DNA of 64,000 nt from Coturnix japonica (taxonomy: Eukaryota; Chordata; Aves; Galliformes; Phasianidae), in NCBI RefSeq assembly GCF_001577835.2, contig NC_029521.1, positions 9,786,255 through 9,850,254 of the forward strand, read 5' to 3'. The translations under genes were made by a program, and so were the position numbers. Under the pieces are notes generated by a model that ran no database searches, was not told the origin of the DNA, and saw only the letters and a list, made by a program, of their open reading frames with translations. Below are positions 1 to 23,046 of the stretch, piece after piece. Position 1 is the stretch's first letter, and every line of letters starts with the position of its first letter.

Positions 1-10651
<10,651 letters not shown>

Positions 10652-11006
10652 CACCCAACCCCTGGAACAGCATCTCTGCCTGAGACCGTTCTTAGCAGTG
10701 TCTTCTTTCCTGGTTGTTTGAGAAGCGAGAGGTGTTTGACAAAGCCCCACTTGAACCTCAGGACTTGTTCCCTAGCCCTGCAATGGTTGGTTGTGAAGTA
10801 GGCTTGGCACTTGAGGCAGCCAGCTGAGTGCAAGCCAGACAGCAGAGCGGTTTGGTTTTAGCTCCATTTGATTGGTTGAAAGAATCCTGCTGCTTTGCAG
10901 GCTTGAACCGTTATCCAACTTTGTCTTTCCCTATAGCCACCCACAGGTTCCATAGGACTGTTCATCTTGGGCTCAACATACTATTCAAGCCCTTCTTTCA
11001 TCAGAT

Positions 11007-11012
11007 AATAAA
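11007..11012 (+). terminator. Poly(A) signal AATAAA (OIT3, proximal)
   Basis: Canonical hexamer about 356 nt after the OIT3 stop codon. Confidence 0.5.
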
Positions 11013-11099
11013 AACAGTATTATAGCTGAACATGTTGGCTATGAAGTTCTGCGAATGATGCTGAAGTTTGTGGATGTGCTGTGATTTTGGATGACCTTT

Positions 11100-11105
11100 A
11101 ATAAA
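11100..11105 (+). terminator. Poly(A) signal AATAAA (OIT3, distal)
   Basis: Second canonical hexamer about 450 nt after the stop codon, in an AT-rich stretch. Either this or the proximal one may be used. Confidence 0.5.
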
Positions 11106-11129
11106 AATGTATAAAAATATATATCCCAT

Positions 11130-14100
11130 AATGTGCAAGTTCCTTGGCGCTACTGAACAGTTGTCATTGCAGGCAGCTTAAACTAGGTCTATCACAGGCA
11201 CTTTTGAAGGTTATTTTTAAGTAGTCATAGGTATTTAATAGTGTTTTTTAATTGTCTTTTGATAATTGCATGCAGTTTAACAGTGTCTCTTTTATTTAGC
11301 ATATCGTTTGTTCTTTCTTTCTTTCCTCTCCATCCCCTCCAACAATGCGGTGCCTATTGTAAGTGCTATAGCACTTCTGTTTGAAGAAAAAGATCATTAA
11401 AAATCTATACACGCCCACCCCAAGTGTGCTGCTACCAAGTCTGTGTTTGAAGGTTGTGATGATGCATTACCCTTCACAGGAGGGGCTGTGCCTCTGCCAA
11501 AGGGATTTGAGCAATGCATAATTACAAATGATCACTGCAAATAGTTAATGTGGATGGTTGCTGGGGACAGGGGTGTCCCCAGTGAGCCTGGTGACAGGAG
11601 ACATTGTGGCCTTGTTTGTGGTCTCCTCGTGGGTGAGAAGTGGCTGGAGATGCAATTACTGGTGTTGGTGGTGTCACGAAGCTTGTCAGAAATCCCTCTG
11701 AGCCACCAAACTCCTTCCAAAGAGAACAAAAAAGGGTGATAACTCAGGGCTCTCTGAGCATCACTCAGGAGCAGGACTGCTGTGTGGTGAAGGATTACAA
11801 ATGCAGATGGAAGGAGATGAGCAGTGAAGAACGAAGAAAGAGGCAGGGCTGGGGGGTGAAGAAGCAGCTGTCCTCACTGGTGGCTGTGGCTCAGCAGTGT
11901 GCTCATGTGGTTCTCTGCTGGAAGGCTCACCTTGTGCAGCCCCATCGTGTGTGAGTTCAGAGGGATGCTGCAGGTCCCCACTAGTCTGCATTACTGATTT
12001 TCTGCTTCAGTTGGAAGCAAGCAAATTGCTGCCAAGGCCAAGATTTGTTGCTACTCTGAAATGGAGGGTGAGACTGTGTGAAGGAACCATTTAGAAGGGA
12101 GTCACAAATCACCCCAGCAATATTCCATTCCTCAGATTTATTTCTTCTGGTGACTGACATTTAAGTGATGAATGGGTGTTTGATGGGCTGGGAGTTTTCT
12201 GATTTTTCTAAATGACTTCATGGCTGTTTTTCTGCTTTGGGAATATATGTGTGTGTGCATCCGTGCTAGACAGAATAGATGAAAATTTTCTTGGGAAAAT
12301 AAGTGGAAAGACATTTTTTCATGTTATCTAACCACATGTGAAGGAAAAAGAAATGAAAAAGCCCCCTACTCGCATCACTATGCTCTCCTGGTTCTGCTGA
12401 TTCACTTCTGCATTATGACCACATTGGTAATTTCCTGCTGTCACTTCTTTGCTCAGGCAGCCCCTGTTGCATGTTCTTATTTTGATAAAACAAGAGCTGG
12501 GAAATGAAATTAATTAGCTGGTGCATTCCAGAGAAGCAACGGGTGTTTTTGTTAGCATGAGATGGATGAGAGTGGTGGAAGATGAGATTAGTTTCTCTGC
12601 TTGCTTTAGTTACTGTGCACATTATTTGGTCCTTCCTGACTGATTCATGCAAAGCAGCCTTTCTGCTCCACAGCTTTTTGTTAAATCAGTTGGAGGAGCC
12701 ATGAGGAAGAAACACTACTCTGCATGGCCATGTGAACAGAGCACTCTGGGAAGGTGTCTGGTTTGTCCTGCAAGCAGGATAGTTGCTCTGCTATCTGCCA
12801 CTGCCCTGCCTCCAACAGAGAGGGCATGGCTGCTAGTCAGAGGACTAAACCATTTCTCTAAGTCTTTTCTCTCCCCAGTTTGCCTTCTGCTTCCATCTGT
12901 CTTCTTTGTCAGCTTTACATCCTGGATGTGATATCAAAGGCCAAACTCACATAAGGGCCAAGGGATTTGTTCTTCTATTTAATTTAATCATGCATGACAC
13001 AGTGCAGAAACAAACCATGCAGCAGAAGCAGGTGCTGAAGGGAAGGCACCACACCAGTGCTCCTGAGGGCCCCTGGCTGCTGCTGAGCGTGGTTCTGAGT
13101 CCAAGCACTGTTAGAGCTGCCTGCCACGTGGGACTGGCGTTCTGGCTCGTGTCACCTCATTCTCTTGTAGGGTATTAAATGAAAATCAGAATGGTAGATG
13201 TCCAGGAGGAGCCACCCAGTACCTGCCATCCCAGTCCATGTTTGTGTCCTCCACGGAGACGCAGAGATTGCTGTTTGAGGCACTGCTGCTGGAAGAGAAC
13301 TCTGACTAACCAGCTCAAACAAGAGTAAGAGCTGAAGTAATCCTGCCAAAGCACAAAGCCAACAGGAGGCCTTCAGGTAAGCACAGTATCTTTGTCTTGT
13401 TCAGAGCAGTAATGAAGATGACCCAAACTTTGGGTACTGAGCTGCAGAGTCCTATGTTCAGCCTCCCATGAGGCTGCTCACTGCTAAGGAGCAGGAGTGG
13501 CTTGGAGGGGAAGCCATTATTTGTTCAGCTGCAGACATTTTACTATAGTTCATGCACCATTTCTATCCTTGAGTCACTGCCACCACTTGAAGTTTTGAGT
13601 TTCCTTGTCGAGCTGCTCTTGGCTTTTTATGTAATTCCAGCGCTTACCTTTGTAGTGCAGAAAAATGTGCTTCTTCAATAGCTGCCCCACCAGCAGCAGA
13701 CTGAGTTGTTTTGGTGTGAATGGCAGTTTGAAAGCACAGAAGAATTATTTATGTTAGTGGGGTCTTCAAAGTGTCAGTGTGTGGATAGAGATTTTGTTCA
13801 GAACCCTTGGAATCCTCCAGTGTATGTCATTATGTGTCATCAGTTGCACGCCCTGGCTTTAATCTGATATTGGGCTACTGAGCTTAGACAAGATATATTA
13901 TTTAAATTGTGTCATTTAATCATAAGAGAGTGCTAACATTTAGAACTGGCAACAGGCATGATTTCACTAATGAAATGCAACGTTTGGGAAGCGTTTGGAA
14001 TGAGAGATGTTTCCTTCCCTTCTCTAGCCAAAAGAGTGTTTTTCTTAGATGGCAAATTAGTGTGTCCAGCCTCATGCTCTGATAGATGTGTGCTGCAGTG

Positions 14101-15728
14101 AAACTTGGCAGTGCAGTATTCACTCTCTACTGGCATTAGCACAGCCAGGAAAGGATGTAATTGCAGCTGGTCACAGTAAATGAAGGTCCTTCTCTATGGA
14201 AGACATCCCCATGCACCTCGTACTATCTCTTCCAATTCCCTGTTTTTGTACCATTGGACTCTTGTTGTTGCAGGCTATTTGGGGCCAGATGATTCTCACT
14301 GCTGTTGACTATAAAGCAAAGACGACTAGCAAGTATAGGAATACAGGGCTTAAATAATTTATAGCTCCATGCATCCATTTAAATACAAACTAGAAGAAAG
14401 GTAATGAAAACAGACTCTTTCTATTCTTGTTATATTACCTTCTGTAGCCTTAACTTTCCCGTGACAGCTGGAAGAAAATAGCCATAAATATATTTGCAGA
14501 AAACTGAAGAATTTTTGTGTCATGGCATGCACACCCAATAGCAACTTCCTTTCAGCAAGAAACACAGATGAAAGATGTCTGTAAATGTTATATGTTGATG
14601 AAATTCTGCTTACCACTTTAAATTCTGATTTTATACACAATAAAAGCTCCCAATAGCATATGGAAGTATTAACCACTTTTTAAACAATGCCTTCTGAGAT
14701 GACTGATCTCTCTCAGCTGGCAGTGTCTCTGTCCCACCAAGGTAGCAAGTAAGCCCTGCCATCTGACAAATAAGCATCCAGGCTTTGGAAAGTCTCATCC
14801 AAGATAAATGTGAGCCTTGTACATCCTTTGTGTGAAAGATGGAGGTAGGTACTCAGCCATTTAGTGTTAACAGGGATCCAGAAGGAAAAGCTTGCTAGAA
14901 GATACAGGAAGAAAATAATTAAACAGAAATAGTCTGAATGTCTCTGAAAAGGAAAAGCAGCTCCCTTTCCTGAGAGTGTGGGAGAGTGCTGTAGGTGTGT
15001 AAGAGGGGCTGTGGATTAGTGCTCTGCACATCTGAGACACGATGGGCTTTGGTCCTCTTCTGCCCAGACAAGAAAGACACCAGTGTCACAAACACGCTGA
15101 ATCCTTCTCAGGTTACCAAACCCATGGGTGTTTTACATTGTTTCAGGATCCACTGAGTATTAAATAAGCAGTGTAGTCAGAGTGTGTAAAGATAGAACAG
15201 AAAATGTCAGGGGTACGTGTGAGCGTTGCAATGAGTGCAAGTCACCCCTCTCCTTCAGTCTCTGGAGATGGAAAAACATGAATAGTGTGGCCACAGGCTG
15301 AGATTGCCAGAGGCTGCAGAAGCCTCTGCCTTGCACTGCAAATGAGAAAGTTAAGGGGCTGGGGAAGCTAGCAGAGTGGCAAACAAACAAGTGAAGCCCC
15401 TTGTTTATAACCAGCGCTATATCCTGCCTGCCTTTCCAGATCAGTCTGCAGAGAAAATTGGCATCAGGTCATTCTGTTAGAGCTGGAAAGGGATAGGGCA
15501 GTGTAACTGCAGCTGTGGAGGACAGCAGGCATCTCTGCCCTGCTTGCACAAGCTGCCTCCCCTTTTGCAGCCTTCTGCCCCAAAACTGCAGCCGATGTGT
15601 GCTGCTTGGCCCAGATCCCCCCGTCCTGTGCTCAGCCAGAGGGCTGCTGGAAGTCACTGTGATGAGGTGCTTTGTGTGAGAGGGAACGTTGGCAGCAGCT
15701 TGTGGAGGCCAGGGGGATCTGCTGTGCT
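11130..15728. other. Convergent intergenic interval between OIT3 and PLA2G12B
   Basis: The two genes are transcribed toward each other here. Part of the right side must be the PLA2G12B 3' UTR, but I could not fix its poly(A) site. A minus-strand AATAAA at 12137-12142 is far away. No coding exon or RNA gene was recognised. Confidence 0.6.
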
Positions 15729-15847
15729 TCATAGCTCGTCTCTCTCTTCCTCACTGCAAATGCAGGCACTCCGCTGGCTGTTCATGAAGGGTCTGCAGCC
15801 CAGGGTCCAAACAGCATTGAACACTGTGTCTGCGATGGACTCACAGG
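15729..15847 (-). CDS. PLA2G12B: PLA2G12B terminal coding exon
   Basis: The acceptor is cttccctgcag and the stop TGA is at 15729-15731 on the minus strand. It encodes [18 protein letters not shown] through SEEERDEL. The junction gives VE-ACES where human has VE-AACDS, one residue fewer. Confidence 0.96.
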
Positions 15848-18800
15848 CTGCAGGGAAGGAAGAGATCAGGCATGTCAGGAGTGGGCTCCCCAGGGTGCTG
15901 GTGGGTTGAGCCTTGTGCTGAGTCCTGTGGTTTTGCAGTTGGGAATGTGGACTGTTTCTCTCTGGGTGTTGTATTTGTACAAAACCAGAAGATACCTTCA
16001 GCAAAAGTGGGGACTCATCTCTTCCTGATGTGACACCAATTTCCCTCCATGCACTTCCTCCCACCTCTCTCAGGCTTTTCTGTTAGGTGGATCGCTTGGA
16101 GCACTGCAACTAGCGCTGTGTACCAAGCAGATTTCCCACTAGACTTCAGCAGCGCTGTTTCACCCATCTGCCTTTCCTCACAGCTGCTTGTAGCCACTAT
16201 GAACTAATCTTTGCGGGTATTTGGAAGTTACGGTGCCAGCACACTGTGCCTGCAACAGTGTGCCTGTCTGCTAGCCCCTTTCCTTCCCCTACAGTGCTTG
16301 TTCTAATGGGAGGTGCAACCTGGACCAGTAGGAGGTGTTCCCGCTGATAGCAGGGGGTTGGAATTAGATGATCTTAAAGTTCCCTTCCAACTCAAACCAT
16401 TCTGTGACTTCTAAAACAGCCCTGAAGGACTGTCAGATCAACAGGTTAATATAAGGTCTTTAAGGTTGTGGCTCAGTGGTGCTACCTGTGCTGCTTATCT
16501 GTGAATCAGTGCCCAGTCCTCAGTTCTCCAACTCATTGGCCCTTGGCCATGTACAGGTTTGAGTGTGTGACTCACAGATGCTGGAAGAATTTTTGGTCTT
16601 CCATGAAGGCATCTGAATTCTCAGGGAGGGCATCCAAGGATTAAAAGAATTGCTTTTAGGAGTTTTTGGTTTCCTTTTTCTCCTTTCCACGCACCTTTCC
16701 AAGCATGGCCAGATGTAAATAACTTCAGACATCCATCCATCCCTGGGGCAGGAGCATGTGTGGGCAGATCTCAGGAGCATGTGCTCTCCCTTAGCTCTGA
16801 CCCATCTTTGACAGTATTGGGCAGACTTGCTGCTCCCTCCAGGTTTCTGCTTTGTTTGGAATGAAGTGTCTCCCTGTGCACACCCTCTCTTTCCTGCCAC
16901 CATTTGTTCCCTGCTTGGGGGATGCGAGCTGGGGAACATACCTTCCACCTTGGAGACAAAGCCGAGGCTGCGCTTGAGGTCAGAGCAGATGGAATGGAGG
17001 CACCAGCGGAACTTGGCATCACAGCGGTATTTGTTGGCCCCACAGGTGTCATAACAAACATCCAGCTGATTGCAGCACTTGGTCATGGCAGGGATGCCCA
17101 AATCTAGCTGGGGAAAGAAAGAAAAGGAGCATCTCTTGGCTGCTTCCTGGCCTTGGACTTGCACAGCCACAACTAGCTGAGAATGTACAGTGCCTGGCTG
17201 GCTCTGCACCCCCAAACTAGAGATATGGCAAAGCCTCCAGTTCTCTTTCCTCCTGTTTGTACAGCCTGCTTCTCGGCCTAGTAAATCATCTATAAGGGTT
17301 ATCAATGCCTTGCTTCTTACAGATGTGCTTATGAGCCCAAGGACAAATATAGTTTGCTTGGAGGAAAGCTGCAGCTTAGCTAATAACTGCGGGGTGGTGG
17401 GACAGGTCTGTCTCCTGGAGGGACGGGTCTCATTAGCTGGTTAGAAATTCTTCCTCTTTTCAGCCTTCCTCATGCAATATTTATTTAGGAGACGTGTTTT
17501 CTCCTCATTGCGTTCAGTGCTCATGATTGCCTGCATAAGGAGGTGGTACTGCAGAAATGCCCACAAGGTTTGCAATGAAATGTGGTTTAAGGAACTAATC
17601 TAACATGAAAAATGGGTTTTAAAGGGAGGGTTTTTCAGAGCAGGAATCTGTCTAATTGCTGCAGGCTTCATGGGCAGCAGTAATGCACTGGCTGAATAGT
17701 AATTCCTGCTCTAAGAGCCTCCTGGGAGAGCTCTTCCTGGTGATTCCAATATTATTTCATTAATTGCCTTTAAAATAGTGAGAAGGTGCAGTATTAAAGC
17801 CCATGGGTTTATTTCAGTGCTCAAGAGAAGCAAAAAGCATGGGAGGGACAAAGGGCCAGGCGAGGATAATACATTTAGCCACTGCTGTTTGTGCATTATG
17901 TTAATGCACAATTAGCATAGCCTCTGAGCTGCCCAGTGTTGGGTGTTTCCTATCCCAAAAGCAGAGAATTGATAGTATCACTTTCCACCCCCCACACCCT
18001 TACTGATGCTTTTCTTGGCCAGCCCTTTTCTCCTTCTAGCACTTATATGCTCAGGAATCTTTCAGTACCTACAGAGCAACAGGTCAGGCCTTCATAGGCC
18101 TAACTCCTGCCTACATGATTCCTGCTTCACTTCCTTTAGCAGCTGAGGTTTAATGCTTTCCTGACTGACAGTAAACAGGGCTATACTTGGGCTGACACCT
18201 TCACCTTGCCTGTTGTCAGCAGCCAGCCGTGTCTCCTGGCAGTCTTGGCAGACAGCTCATCCCCAGCACAACCCACTGGTACTCCCTCCTTTTTCCAGAG
18301 TCGAGAGGAGAAGCATCACACAGGCAGCATGCAGCAATGCTCAGCATTGTCTTTCCCCCACATCATTAGCTGCTTAGAGATGGTTAGTTGTGATTAGAGA
18401 GATTCATTAGTTAGGAACAGTACATACACTTTGGGGTACCTTGAGCCCCAGAAAATAGGAGCTGCAGCCGTTTGGTTCTTGGGGCTTGTAGTGAGGTCGT
18501 GGCATCGGAGCCTTTCCTGAGGAAGAAAGGAAAAAACATGAGGAACACTGCTCTTCCCAAGAGCTGTACCAAAGAGCTCTGGGGCTCTCCCCTGCTCTTA
18601 GCCATGGGTGAGTCCCTCTTCACAGCGTGGGGTTTTGCAACCGAGCAGCCCTCTGTGCTGCAGCTGGGGCTATGCAGCTGCATTCTTAATTCCTCCAGAA
18701 AACTCCTCTCCATCCCCAGCGTGCTCGGGGTCAAGGAGCTACAGATCAGTGCAGAGCCATTCCTGGCTGATCTTGATCCCCGTGTTTGGTGAATGCACTG

Positions 18801-21800
18801 TTCTTTTAAGCTCCATTTCCTCTGTTTTCTTCTTGCCAGCACTGATAACCATTTCAGATGCTTTTCCCCTTTTTTTTCTATCATAGCACCCGAATTACCA
18901 GCCATTAATACAGCCATAAGTCTGCTGTGTTCTTGGGAAGGCCTCATAGCAGGATGCCTCAGAAGGTCATATATGGGAGTGTTCCCAGTACCTTCTAAAT
19001 TAAAAACTGCCTGAGTGGTTTTGTTTAAACAACAGGCTTGCGACAAATAGCAAACCAAAACACTGCCTGGCTGTGGGATGTCAATAGGCAGCTTTCTCCA
19101 GCCCTAAACAAATGCAGCAGGCTTCAGGGATTTAGCTGTCTGCCAGCCAAGATAAAGCTCTCCTGCTGATATTCTCAGCGGGCAGTGGCATTTGTGTGGG
19201 GAGGTATTTCTCAGTGTTGTTGTGTCCTCTTTCTGTCCCCTTCAAATAGGCCAGATCTGGTTCCTGCTCCAAATAGTTTTCTGGTGCAGAAAGCGTTGTT
19301 GTTCTGAGCAGGTAGAACTGAGTTAGGGGTAGTGAAAGAACACCAGTCAGTCACAGCACACTGCCCTTGCAGGATTGTCTTTGCACCAACACATAACAAG
19401 TCCATTGAGCTTTGCTGGCACAAGGTAATTTCTGGGTTTGAGACACATTACACTATTTAGTGATTATGCCACAGAGAGAAAGCATTGCATCTATAGATGG
19501 GCTGAATCTTACAACCCCAAACTTACAGGCAATACAGTGAGAGGAGGACTGCTCCCTGGGTGCGTGTCACAGCCCAGGTGCAGTTTTAGAAGGGGCCAAG
19601 AGCTGGAACTCAGAGTTCAACCCGAGCTGAGCAAGGAAGCAGAGGCAAGTTCACAGTTCAAGGTGTATTTTGCAGGATGAGATCAAATTTAATGACTTGC
19701 TGTAGTATTGGTAGTGAGTTGTGTTCCATTGTCAGTTATGGGGTAAGAAGGCAGAGCAGGAAGGGGGCTATTTTTGGATGTGGAGATCATAGAATCATTA
19801 AATTACTCAGGTTGGAAAAGACCTCAAAGATCATCAAGTCCAACCGCAGCCTGACCATAGTACCTGACTCTAACAACACTCCGCTAAATCATATCTCTGA
19901 GGTAACTGAGATAACTGTTTCCAGAGAAAATCCTCAGTAAGCTTAAGCTACAGCTATTGTAATGTCTTACACAGGTGGCTGGAGTGAAAAAATCTCTGGT
20001 GAATGCTGTGGAATCAACAAAAGTTCTCAAGATGAGCCCATGTAGGAAAGCCACCTCCTCCTCTCTGACAAACTGAGCTTAATCATTTGTCAAGTGCACC
20101 TTTCTGAACTAGATAAAGTCCAAGACACCACAGTTAACCTCACTCCCACAACCTGTTTTGTAGCGCAGGAAAACAAAAACAAAAGCAAAGCACCATTTAC
20201 AAGTGATCCTCATTCTACACACAGCGATTCTGTGATTGATATCACTGCTTGCTGCTCCTATAGACACGTCTGTGATGGGGAGGGGACACAGTGGGTCCTG
20301 CCAGCTGTGTTTCATCACTTGCCACACAGCCCTGCTGAGAAAGTTTCTTTAGAGGATTTATTTCAGGGCACGGCCTCACTGGCATCATAGAGAACTGAGG
20401 TTGAGCTGCTAATGGGAAGTGAGCATCCCTGATGCATTTTAATATCTCCAGGCTGCTGTAGCTGTACCAAGGGACTGGAGAACAGCCAGCTGGCTAGAGG
20501 AGAGCTCTGGCCCACGCAGGAGGTCTCAGGCGCTGCAGTGCTGGTACAGTGGGGCAGAAGGGAATACGTTTCTAGGTGAACAGATGGTCCTGGGGTCCCA
20601 CACTGAGACCCTCCAAGACCCACCTGGACAGCTGGGAGAAGCTATCCAGGGATTTACTCCCTGTTCAGGACACTGTTCTCCCCGAGGGGTTTCATAGGGA
20701 GGGGGAGATATTTTCCAGCAAATACTTGTATAACCAAAATTTCCTGATTTAAGGGAGTAATCTGTCATGTTTGTTTTCTGACCTCACCAGGTGCTGATAA
20801 ATCCAATCTAGCAGCCAGAACAGCCAGTGCTTTGTGCTCAGCTGAAGATGGATGTGTCAATTACAGGTGAGTCCTGACCTTTATCATGGCAAAATAAGCA
20901 ATTATCAGTATCCCTTGTCTGAAATGAAAGAGTGGAATGCACCTATTTTATTCCTTGGCTGGAAAAAGAGCAATCAGGCCCTGATTCAGCAAGAAAGCAA
21001 TACAGATGGTTGGCGTTCATTCTTCAGGGCACAGGCATTTAGCCTCACTGGTTTGGGATCCTCCCTGCATCCCCTCTGACTGCTTGAGCTAAAGACCAGC
21101 ATGAACAAGTGGTCCTGGGGAGGGACAGAGGGACCTGTGGGGCATGTGGGCAGTGTTTGAGAATTGCTCCCTCCGACAGTAATTAATAGTTGTTCGGCAG
21201 AGTACAAAAACAGTGCTAAAGAAGTGCTTGTTTTTTCCTTTTGAGGTAAAGCGTTTCTCTGATATGAAGAAGGATGTTCCAGCGGAATGGGCAGGGCTTT
21301 GCACAGGACCAGGGGAGTGAGGCCAGGACAGGGAAAGCCATGGCCTGAGAGCAGCGACTTCTCTGGAACTTAACAATGGTGAGTCATGAGCCTCCCTGAA
21401 GCGAGCTCTATCACCCGTCTTCCCTTCCTTGGCCTCAGCACACTACAGCATCTGCATTTCTCCCAGTGTCCACCCCACAGTGGGCTCAGGAGATGTTTTC
21501 ATTGGGCAGGGAACACTGAAGATAGGCCCACACAGCCCAGGGAGGCACAGTGTGCAGCACACTTCCTAGAAGTAGTGGGGTGTGTGTGGACAGTAACTGA
21601 GCTGGGAGGATCTCTCAAAGCATTGAGTCCACGTCTGTAAACAGGAATGATCAAGGCAAGAAGGGATGGAAACATCTCAGTGCTCACAGGCACCTTACTC
21701 ACGCAGTCACTAGGGATGTGGGATGAAACTGAGAGGAAAGTGGCTCATGGGCATCTCTTGGTGGGCAGGTAACAGAGGGCTGGGCTCTCGCTGCAAGGAC

Positions 21801-22909
21801 AGACATGGGAAGCTGGCAGCAGGGTGTGGTTCCTGCTGTCCTCAAACAGCAGGTTGGGTGTTAAGAAAAACTTCTGTGTCTGCTCCCACGACAAACCAAA
21901 CTCTTCCTTTTTGGTCAATCTCTCAAAGTCCAAGTCGAGGAGCTTTGCTTTGTTCCGCCTTGAGTACTAAAGGTTCCTCCATGGTGACATGGGTCCCGTT
22001 TACTTTCCTGTTATCTCCCCTCCTCCAACCCTTGCTATTAGCCAACCTGCAGCTGCTGAATAACCCACTCCGAAGGTTGCTGAGATTACGGCTACCAGCA
22101 GCAGCACCAACCCCTCCTGCCTCAGGGCTGCTCTTCCTCCCTAGCAGGCCTGGTAGCTGGCAGCCTGGCTGCCTTCATACTCTTTCTGCATCCTCTCGTT
22201 CTCTTCTGCCTGGCACAGAGCAGGCTGCTCTCAGTTAGAGGGATGACAGGATGAGGGTTCCTTGTGCTGGCACTAGCAGAACAACTGTGACTCCTGCAGT
22301 GACCCATCTGTGCTGAGTAGGGTGTGGGTTTGGTTATGGGTGCAAGAGGCTGTGGTCTCGGGGAAGGAGAGCTGTGAGTGTCGGGGAAAGAAGGAGCAGG
22401 GAGAGAAGAGCTGTGTGGGGATGTGGGGTAGCAGCATGGCTCTGAGGGCTCCATTAGCATCCAGTTAGGAAAGCAGTAGAAGATATCTGTCACAGGCATA
22501 AAGCAATGTGTGCAATTTGTGGAAAATTGGGCCAGGCCAACTTCACTGATGGCCTTCCTGCCCTCCCTGAGGGCTCCTGTGCAGGCAGGCAGTGCCTACT
22601 GCAGGAATTGAAGCTGACCCCAGCCCCTGACACAGTGCTCTGCCCCATATCCCCGGTGTGGGACACCCCTCACTTACCATATCGACATCTGTATTGGCAA
22701 ACACCATTTTTCCCTCCGAGCAGTTCCAAGAAGGAGTCGAAGTAGCTGTTAACCGTCTCGAAGCTGCCCCGGATGGCCCCGATGCCCCACTCTGGAAGGA
22801 AGGACTCTGTGTCGGAGGTTTGGGCGGTGTTTTCCTGTGTGGTTTCCTCGGTGCAGTGTCCCAGGTGCAGGGTCAGGCACAGAACCGCTGCCTCCAGGAG
22901 CAGCCGCAT
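15729..22909 (-). CDS. PLA2G12B: PLA2G12B, catalytically inactive group XIIB secreted phospholipase A2
   Basis: Coding exons on the minus strand are 22678-22909, 18428-18516, 16942-17107 and 15729-15847. All have GT-AG borders and consistent phases, giving 201 aa (human 195). Residues 1-19 form a hydrophobic signal peptide ([19 protein letters not shown]). The Ca-loop-like segment is NGCSSYFLG (about 93-101). The helix that holds the catalytic His-Asp pair in active enzymes reads [10 protein letters not shown] (118-127), with Leu at the His position, so no hydrolysis is expected; this is characteristic of the family. The protein is established as required for hepatic secretion of triglyceride-rich lipoproteins and as an HNF4A target. 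The product ends in RDEL, an ER-retrieval-type tetrapeptide. The start at 22909 is chosen because the signal peptide begins there; the frame stays open upstream without homology. Confidence 0.96.
15848..16941 (-). other. PLA2G12B: PLA2G12B intron 3
   Basis: Contains a plus-oriented CR1 fragment at about 16305-16412. No other feature was recognised. Confidence 0.85.
16305..16412 (+). repeat. CR1 LINE 3'-end fragment
   Basis: Contains gcagggggttggaattagat, then gatcttaaagttcccttcca and attctgtga, the CR1 3' consensus. It is 5'-truncated and lies opposite to PLA2G12B transcription. Confidence 0.85.
16942..17107 (-). CDS. PLA2G12B: PLA2G12B coding exon 3 (dead active-site helix)
   Basis: This 166-nt exon has the acceptor tttccccag and the donor gtatgt. 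It encodes [12 protein letters not shown], then [17 protein letters not shown], through FVSKVE. The position that is His in active PLA2 enzymes is Leu. Confidence 0.97.
17108..18427 (-). other. PLA2G12B: PLA2G12B intron 2
   Basis: Unique sequence between two well-supported exons. No repeat or RNA gene was recognised. Confidence 0.85.
18428..18516 (-). CDS. PLA2G12B: PLA2G12B coding exon 2
   Basis: This 89-nt exon has the acceptor ttcctcag and the donor gtatgt. It encodes [18 protein letters not shown] through GLKVPQS, matching human with Gly to His and Gly to Ser changes. The phase joins exactly (1 to 0). Confidence 0.95.
18517..22677 (-). other. PLA2G12B: PLA2G12B intron 1, 4.2 kb
   Basis: The largest intron of the gene. 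It carries one CR1 fragment (19787-19903). Several open frames here have no recognisable protein. Confidence 0.85.
19787..19903 (-). repeat. CR1 LINE fragment, minus orientation
   Basis: Reads atagaatcatta, then ggttggaaaagacctcaaag and atcatcaagtccaacc, the reverse complement of the CR1 3' end. It ends in a degraded 5' truncation near atatctctga. Confidence 0.85.
22678..22909 (-). CDS. PLA2G12B: PLA2G12B coding exon 1 (signal peptide)
   Basis: The exon runs from the ATG at 22909 to the donor gtaagt after the first base of a Gly codon (phase 1). It encodes the signal peptide, an acidic low-complexity stretch, then the conserved [15 protein letters not shown] and CQYRCRYG. Confidence 0.95.
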
Positions 22910-23046
22910 CCTGCAGCCCGGACACAGGCCCCGTGCCCTCGTGCACGCTGATGTGTGGGCAGGGAGCAGTGGGAGCAAGCTGTGTGTGTGGGAGGAGGTG
23001 AGCACCCCACTGCCCCGGACTTTAAACACTGCTGAGGGACTGGAAT

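Larger units (their letters stand above)
10652..11120 (+). other. OIT3: OIT3 3' UTR with two poly(A) signals
   Basis: Non-coding sequence after the stop codon. AATAAA occurs at 11007-11012 and again at 11100-11105, so the transcript probably ends about 15-25 nt after one of these. The precise end cannot be read from sequence alone. Confidence 0.6.

Noticed and set aside
16520-17305. 261-codon minus-strand open frame taken as one protein
   Set aside because: Only 16942-17107 is real (PLA2G12B exon 3, with clear splice sites); the rest is intron read-through.
18411-19058. 215-codon minus-strand open frame
   Set aside because: It covers PLA2G12B exon 2 in the wrong frame; the true exon is 18428-18516.
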